DNA of 64,000 nucleotides from Adenophora triphylla var. japonica (Eukaryota; Streptophyta; Magnoliopsida; Asterales; Campanulaceae), in the NCBI GenBank assembly GCA_022495995.1, contig JAFEMH010000341.1, positions 248,001 to 312,000 on the forward strand. The letters are read 5' to 3'. The notes beneath the pieces were generated by a model, which did not search any database, was not told where the DNA came from, and saw nothing but the letters and a program-made list of their open reading frames with translations. Numbering within the stretch: the stretch's first letter is position 1; each line of letters opens with the position of its first letter. Made by a program: the position numbers and the translations under genes. Shown piece by piece: positions 61,330 to 64,000 of this stretch.

Positions 61330-62617
61330 TCTCATCAATCAGATAATATCATCTCGCGAACAAAGATACACTTTGGTATATCATCTTTGATCGACCTCGT
61401 CAATTCGTCCATTATCAAAGCAAAAGAAAGGGGCTAAGTGCGGAACCTTGATGCACTCCAATCTTTATAGGAACTCTTCGCCTTTCCAACACTAGTACGT
61501 ACACAAGTACTAACTCCATTATACATGTCCTTGATAATATCAATATATTTCTTTGAAACACCCTTCTTTGCTAATGCCCACCAAAGTACTTCTCTTGGCA
61601 CTTTATCATATGCCTTCTCCAAATCAATGAAAACCATATGCAAATCTTTCTTTTGATCCCGATATTTCTCCATGGTTTGTCTCATAAGATATATTGCCTC
61701 CATAGTCGATCTTCCTGGCATAAACCCAAATTGGTTATCCGAAATATCCACAATTTTTCTCGGCCTTTGTGCAATCACTCTTTCCCAAAGTTTCATAGTA
61801 TGGCTCATTAGTTTGATCCCCGATAGTTGGCACAATCTTGGGACATCACCTTTATTCTTATACAAAGGGATCGTAGTACTCTTCCGCCACTCCAACGGCA
61901 TCGTGTTAACTCTCCATATCTTGTTAAATAGCGTTGTTAACCAATCTACTCCCTCTCCCGAAACATCTCCAAACCTCAATTGGTATACCATCCGGTCCAA
62001 CGGCTTTCTTCAATCTCATCTTTTTCATTGCCATTTTCACTTCACTCTTTCGAATTCTCCGCATAAAATCTCGATTAACCATACTCGAAGAGATATTTAA
62101 ATCTCCAACATTCTGCTCTTGACCTCCATTGAACAAGTTATCAAAGTACGAACTCCATCTATCTTTTATCTCTTTATCCCCGACTAAAACTCTTTGGTCT
62201 ACATCCTTCACACATTTAACCGTCCCAATATCTCGTGTCCTCTTATCCCTCATACGAGCGAGTCTCGTAGATGTCCTTTTCCCCTTCTTTTCAGATCCAA
62301 CTTATCATAAAGTTTCGATTCACCTTTGCTCTTGCGTCTCTTACCGCTTTCTTAGCATCTCTTCTAGCTTCCTTATACTTCTCATAGTTCTCGTCGCTCC
62401 TACATTTCCCCAATAATTTGTAGCATTCTCGCTTGCCCTTTATTGCTTGTTTTACTTCCTCGTTCCACCATGACGTGTCCTTACTGCGTGGCCCATTTCC
62501 TCTAGATTCTCCAAGGACTTCTTTCGCCACCTCCTTTATGGTATGTACCATCTTAGTCCAAGTCGAATCTATATCCATATCCTCCATATTATCCGCCCAA
62601 ATACCGGTATCGACCAT
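61330..62617 (-). pseudogene. RTE reverse transcriptase
   Basis: Minus-strand pieces: MVDTGIWADNMEDMDIDSTW to DAKKAVRDARAKVNRNFMIS (thumb/linker, 62617-62291), KMRLKKAVGPDGIPIEVW (about 62000-62060), SGIKLMSHTMKLWERVI, DNQFGFMPGRSTMEAIYLMR, FIDLEKAYDKVPREVLWWAL (with a catalytic Asp), and IGVHQGSALSPF at about 61440. The FADD box (about 61350) is broken by an indel. Frameshifts occur near 62270, 61990 and 61434. Not functional. Confidence 0.85.
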
Positions 62618-62708
62618 CTTAGCTACAAATTTCGGTTGATTTTCCCCTTGAAGTCTCCACCACTTGATTCTAGGGTCTACCCGTGATTTTCTCTTCCTCG
62701 AAATTCTC

Positions 62709-63430
62709 TTACTTCAAAATCAAGTACCACCAGTCTATGTTGAGTTGTCGTGCTCTCACCCGAACAACCTCGCAATCTGTATAACTCTTTCTACAAGTAT
62801 TTCTTACTAAGAAGAAGTCAATCCGACTCGCATTACCTCCACTCCTATAGACACCAAGTGAGATTCTCTCTTCGAACCAAGTGTTCATTATACTCAAGTC
62901 ATATGCCAACGCAAAGTCCAGATACTATTTCCCGCTTCATTCCTCTCTCCAAAACCAAAACCTCCATGTACGCTCTCAAAGCCATATCGACTAGACCCCA
63001 CACGTCCGTTCGGATCACCACCAATCACTAATTTCTCACCACTAGGTACTCGTTGCACTACCTCCTCCAAATCTTCCCGTAACACTTGTTTAATAGATGC
63101 ATCCAACCCTACTTGTGGTGCATAGGCGGAACTAATAGTTATAATCTCATCACGTATCACCGCTTAATGCCCATAATTCGATCACTCTTCCCGTACACTT
63201 CCACCACATCATTAATATACTCCTTATCAATAATGATACCCACTCCATTTCTACCCTTATCCTTTCCTGAGTACCAAAGCTTAAAACCCCAAGGCGATAT
63301 TTCTTTTGCTTTCTCTCCAACCCACTTAGTTTCCTGTAAACACATTATGTGAATCTTCCTCCTCCTCATAACTTCCACCACCTCTGCTGATCTCCCTGTC
63401 AATGATCCAATGTTCCAAGTTCCAAAGCGC
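62709..63430 (-). pseudogene. RTE APE-type endonuclease
   Basis: Minus strand from MRFGTWNIGSLTGRSAEVVE (63430) through IHIMCLQETKWVG, GFKLWYSGKDKGRNGVGIII and, after a frameshift near 63158, ISSAYAPQVGLD and LVIGGDPNGRVG, to ASRIDFFLVRN (about 62830). The catalytic Glu in LQETKW is present. GGDPNGRVG has Pro where the family has a residue following Asp (GGDLNGHVG type), so the core Asp remains. In plants this domain is often mis-annotated as a craniofacial development protein. Confidence 0.85.
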
Positions 63431-63494
63431 ATCCCACTACCCTTACACCTACCATGGACTAGCTTCTTTACCCGTACTCGTCCGCAATGCGGGA

Positions 63495-63722
63495 ACCCTT
63501 GCATATTTGACACCACCCCCGTGCGAAGAGATGGCGCGTCGCTTCCGGGCGACGACCTAGCAACCTTTGCATACTTATCACTACACCCAGGTCTTTGAAG
63601 TGTAGCGCACCCTTGCATATTTGACACCACCCCCGTGCGAAGAGATGGCGCGTCGCTTCCGGGCGACGACCTAGCAACCTTTGCATACTTATCACTACAC
63701 CCAGGTCTTTGAAGTGTAGCGC
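63495..63722 (-). repeat. 114-bp tandem duplication at the LINE 5' end
   Basis: A unit starting ACCCTTGCATATTTGACACC and ending GAAGTGTAGCGC is present twice without difference by eye (63495-63608, 63609-63722). It lies immediately upstream of the endonuclease start. The length is a multiple of three, so a frame reads through. Confidence 0.9.
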
Positions 63723-63931
63723 GTCGCTGCTGAGGAAACGCTCCATTCTCCCGTTACTAATGCGTGCCAAAAGATTCAAAATCCTATGCTCCACTCGTAT
63801 AGTCCATGGTCGGAAGCCAAACATTTCAAAGACCAATTTATTTTTTCTCATGATTATCCATATCTTTAACAATTATATCTGTTCACATCAGTTTTAGATA
63901 GTGAGTGTACTTTGGGAACTTTTAACATATA

Positions 63932-64000
63932 CTCCCTCCGTCCCATTACAAGCAACACACTTTCCTTTTTGGGCGTCCCATTACAAGCAACACACTTCCT
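63932..64000. mobile_element. Stowaway-type MITE, cut by the window edge
   Basis: Starts CTCCCTCCGTCCCATTACAA after TA. The phrase GTCCCATTACAAGCAACACA occurs twice (63939 and 63975). The rest is outside the window. Confidence 0.7.

Larger units (their letters stand above)
60464..63850 (-). mobile_element. RTE-clade LINE, near full length, decayed
   Basis: The minus-strand order is: a 114-bp duplicated 5' region, an APE-type endonuclease, a reverse transcriptase, and a 3' end terminating in (TTG)n (plus-strand CAACAACAA at 60464-60480). The 3' end motif TGTTAGCCGACCCCAAATTA, then TTTTGGGACTAAGG, is the same as in the two short remnants at 36363 and 41199. A short-repeat tail instead of poly(A) fits the RTE clade. 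No target duplication was found. Confidence 0.8.
60316..64000 (+). other. ORP intron 8, runs off the window
   Basis: Contains an RTE LINE in antisense and the start of a Stowaway MITE. No further ORP exon is seen before 64000. Confidence 0.8.

Noticed and set aside
63468..63872. 134-codon ORF as a separate gene
   Set aside because: It is the LINE 5' region read through the 114-bp duplication; no independent domain.

Overview
This is plant nuclear DNA, most likely from a eudicot with a large, transposon-rich genome. The evidence is GT-AG introns, Ty3/gypsy Tat/Ogre-type and Ty1/copia SIRE-type retrotransposons, Stowaway, hAT, MULE and PIF/Harbinger DNA transposons, a plant RTE LINE, an Au-like SINE, and one host gene whose exons read cleanly as a plant oxysterol-binding-protein-related protein (ORP). 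No species can be named from the sequence alone.

Region 1 (1-24.4 kb) is a block of decayed Tat/Ogre-lineage Ty3/gypsy elements, all pointing to the minus strand. Three unlike LTRs can be delimited: A (2985-4746), B (9133-11501) and C (23124-24080). A and C are followed by a primer-binding site built on TCCCCAGCrGAGTCGCCA, read on the other strand. The best preserved body belongs to LTR C: gag, protease with G-patch, RT, two RNase H domains and integrase run from 21.8 down to 15.2 kb. They are followed by extra ORFs in antisense (plus strand, 11.5-14.7 kb), one with its own TATA box. GC-rich palindromes, often in pairs, sit near the LTR promoters and the antisense-ORF promoter. The 3' LTR of this element was not found. 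A copia gag remnant (24.1-24.4 kb) is truncated at the LTR C end.

Region 2 (24.75-29.2 kb) is a decayed PIF/Harbinger transposon whose two divergent genes start from a large palindromic promoter. Two Stowaway MITEs follow, placed back to back immediately before the host gene.

Region 3 (29.4-64 kb) is the ORP gene on the plus strand. Eight coding exons (29484-60315) splice with consistent reading phase into 707 residues: a PH domain, an acidic linker and most of the lipid-transfer domain. The last exon or exons lie beyond the window. The introns hold the rest: a 12.7-kb SIRE-type copia element with a perfect 5-bp target duplication, itself sitting in a Stowaway-like MITE and carrying a hAT insertion in one LTR; a MULE MITE; a 1.9-kb MULE with about 300-bp terminal repeats; an Au-like SINE with a 14-bp target duplication; and an RTE LINE. 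Both the copia element and the LINE are antisense to the host gene.

The points most worth following are the shared palindromic boxes of the Tat element promoters, the conserved GAACTACG...CGTAGGCA hairpin seen three times, the symmetrical divergent Harbinger promoter, and a His-to-Gln change in the ORP signature (HQPM instead of HHPM).
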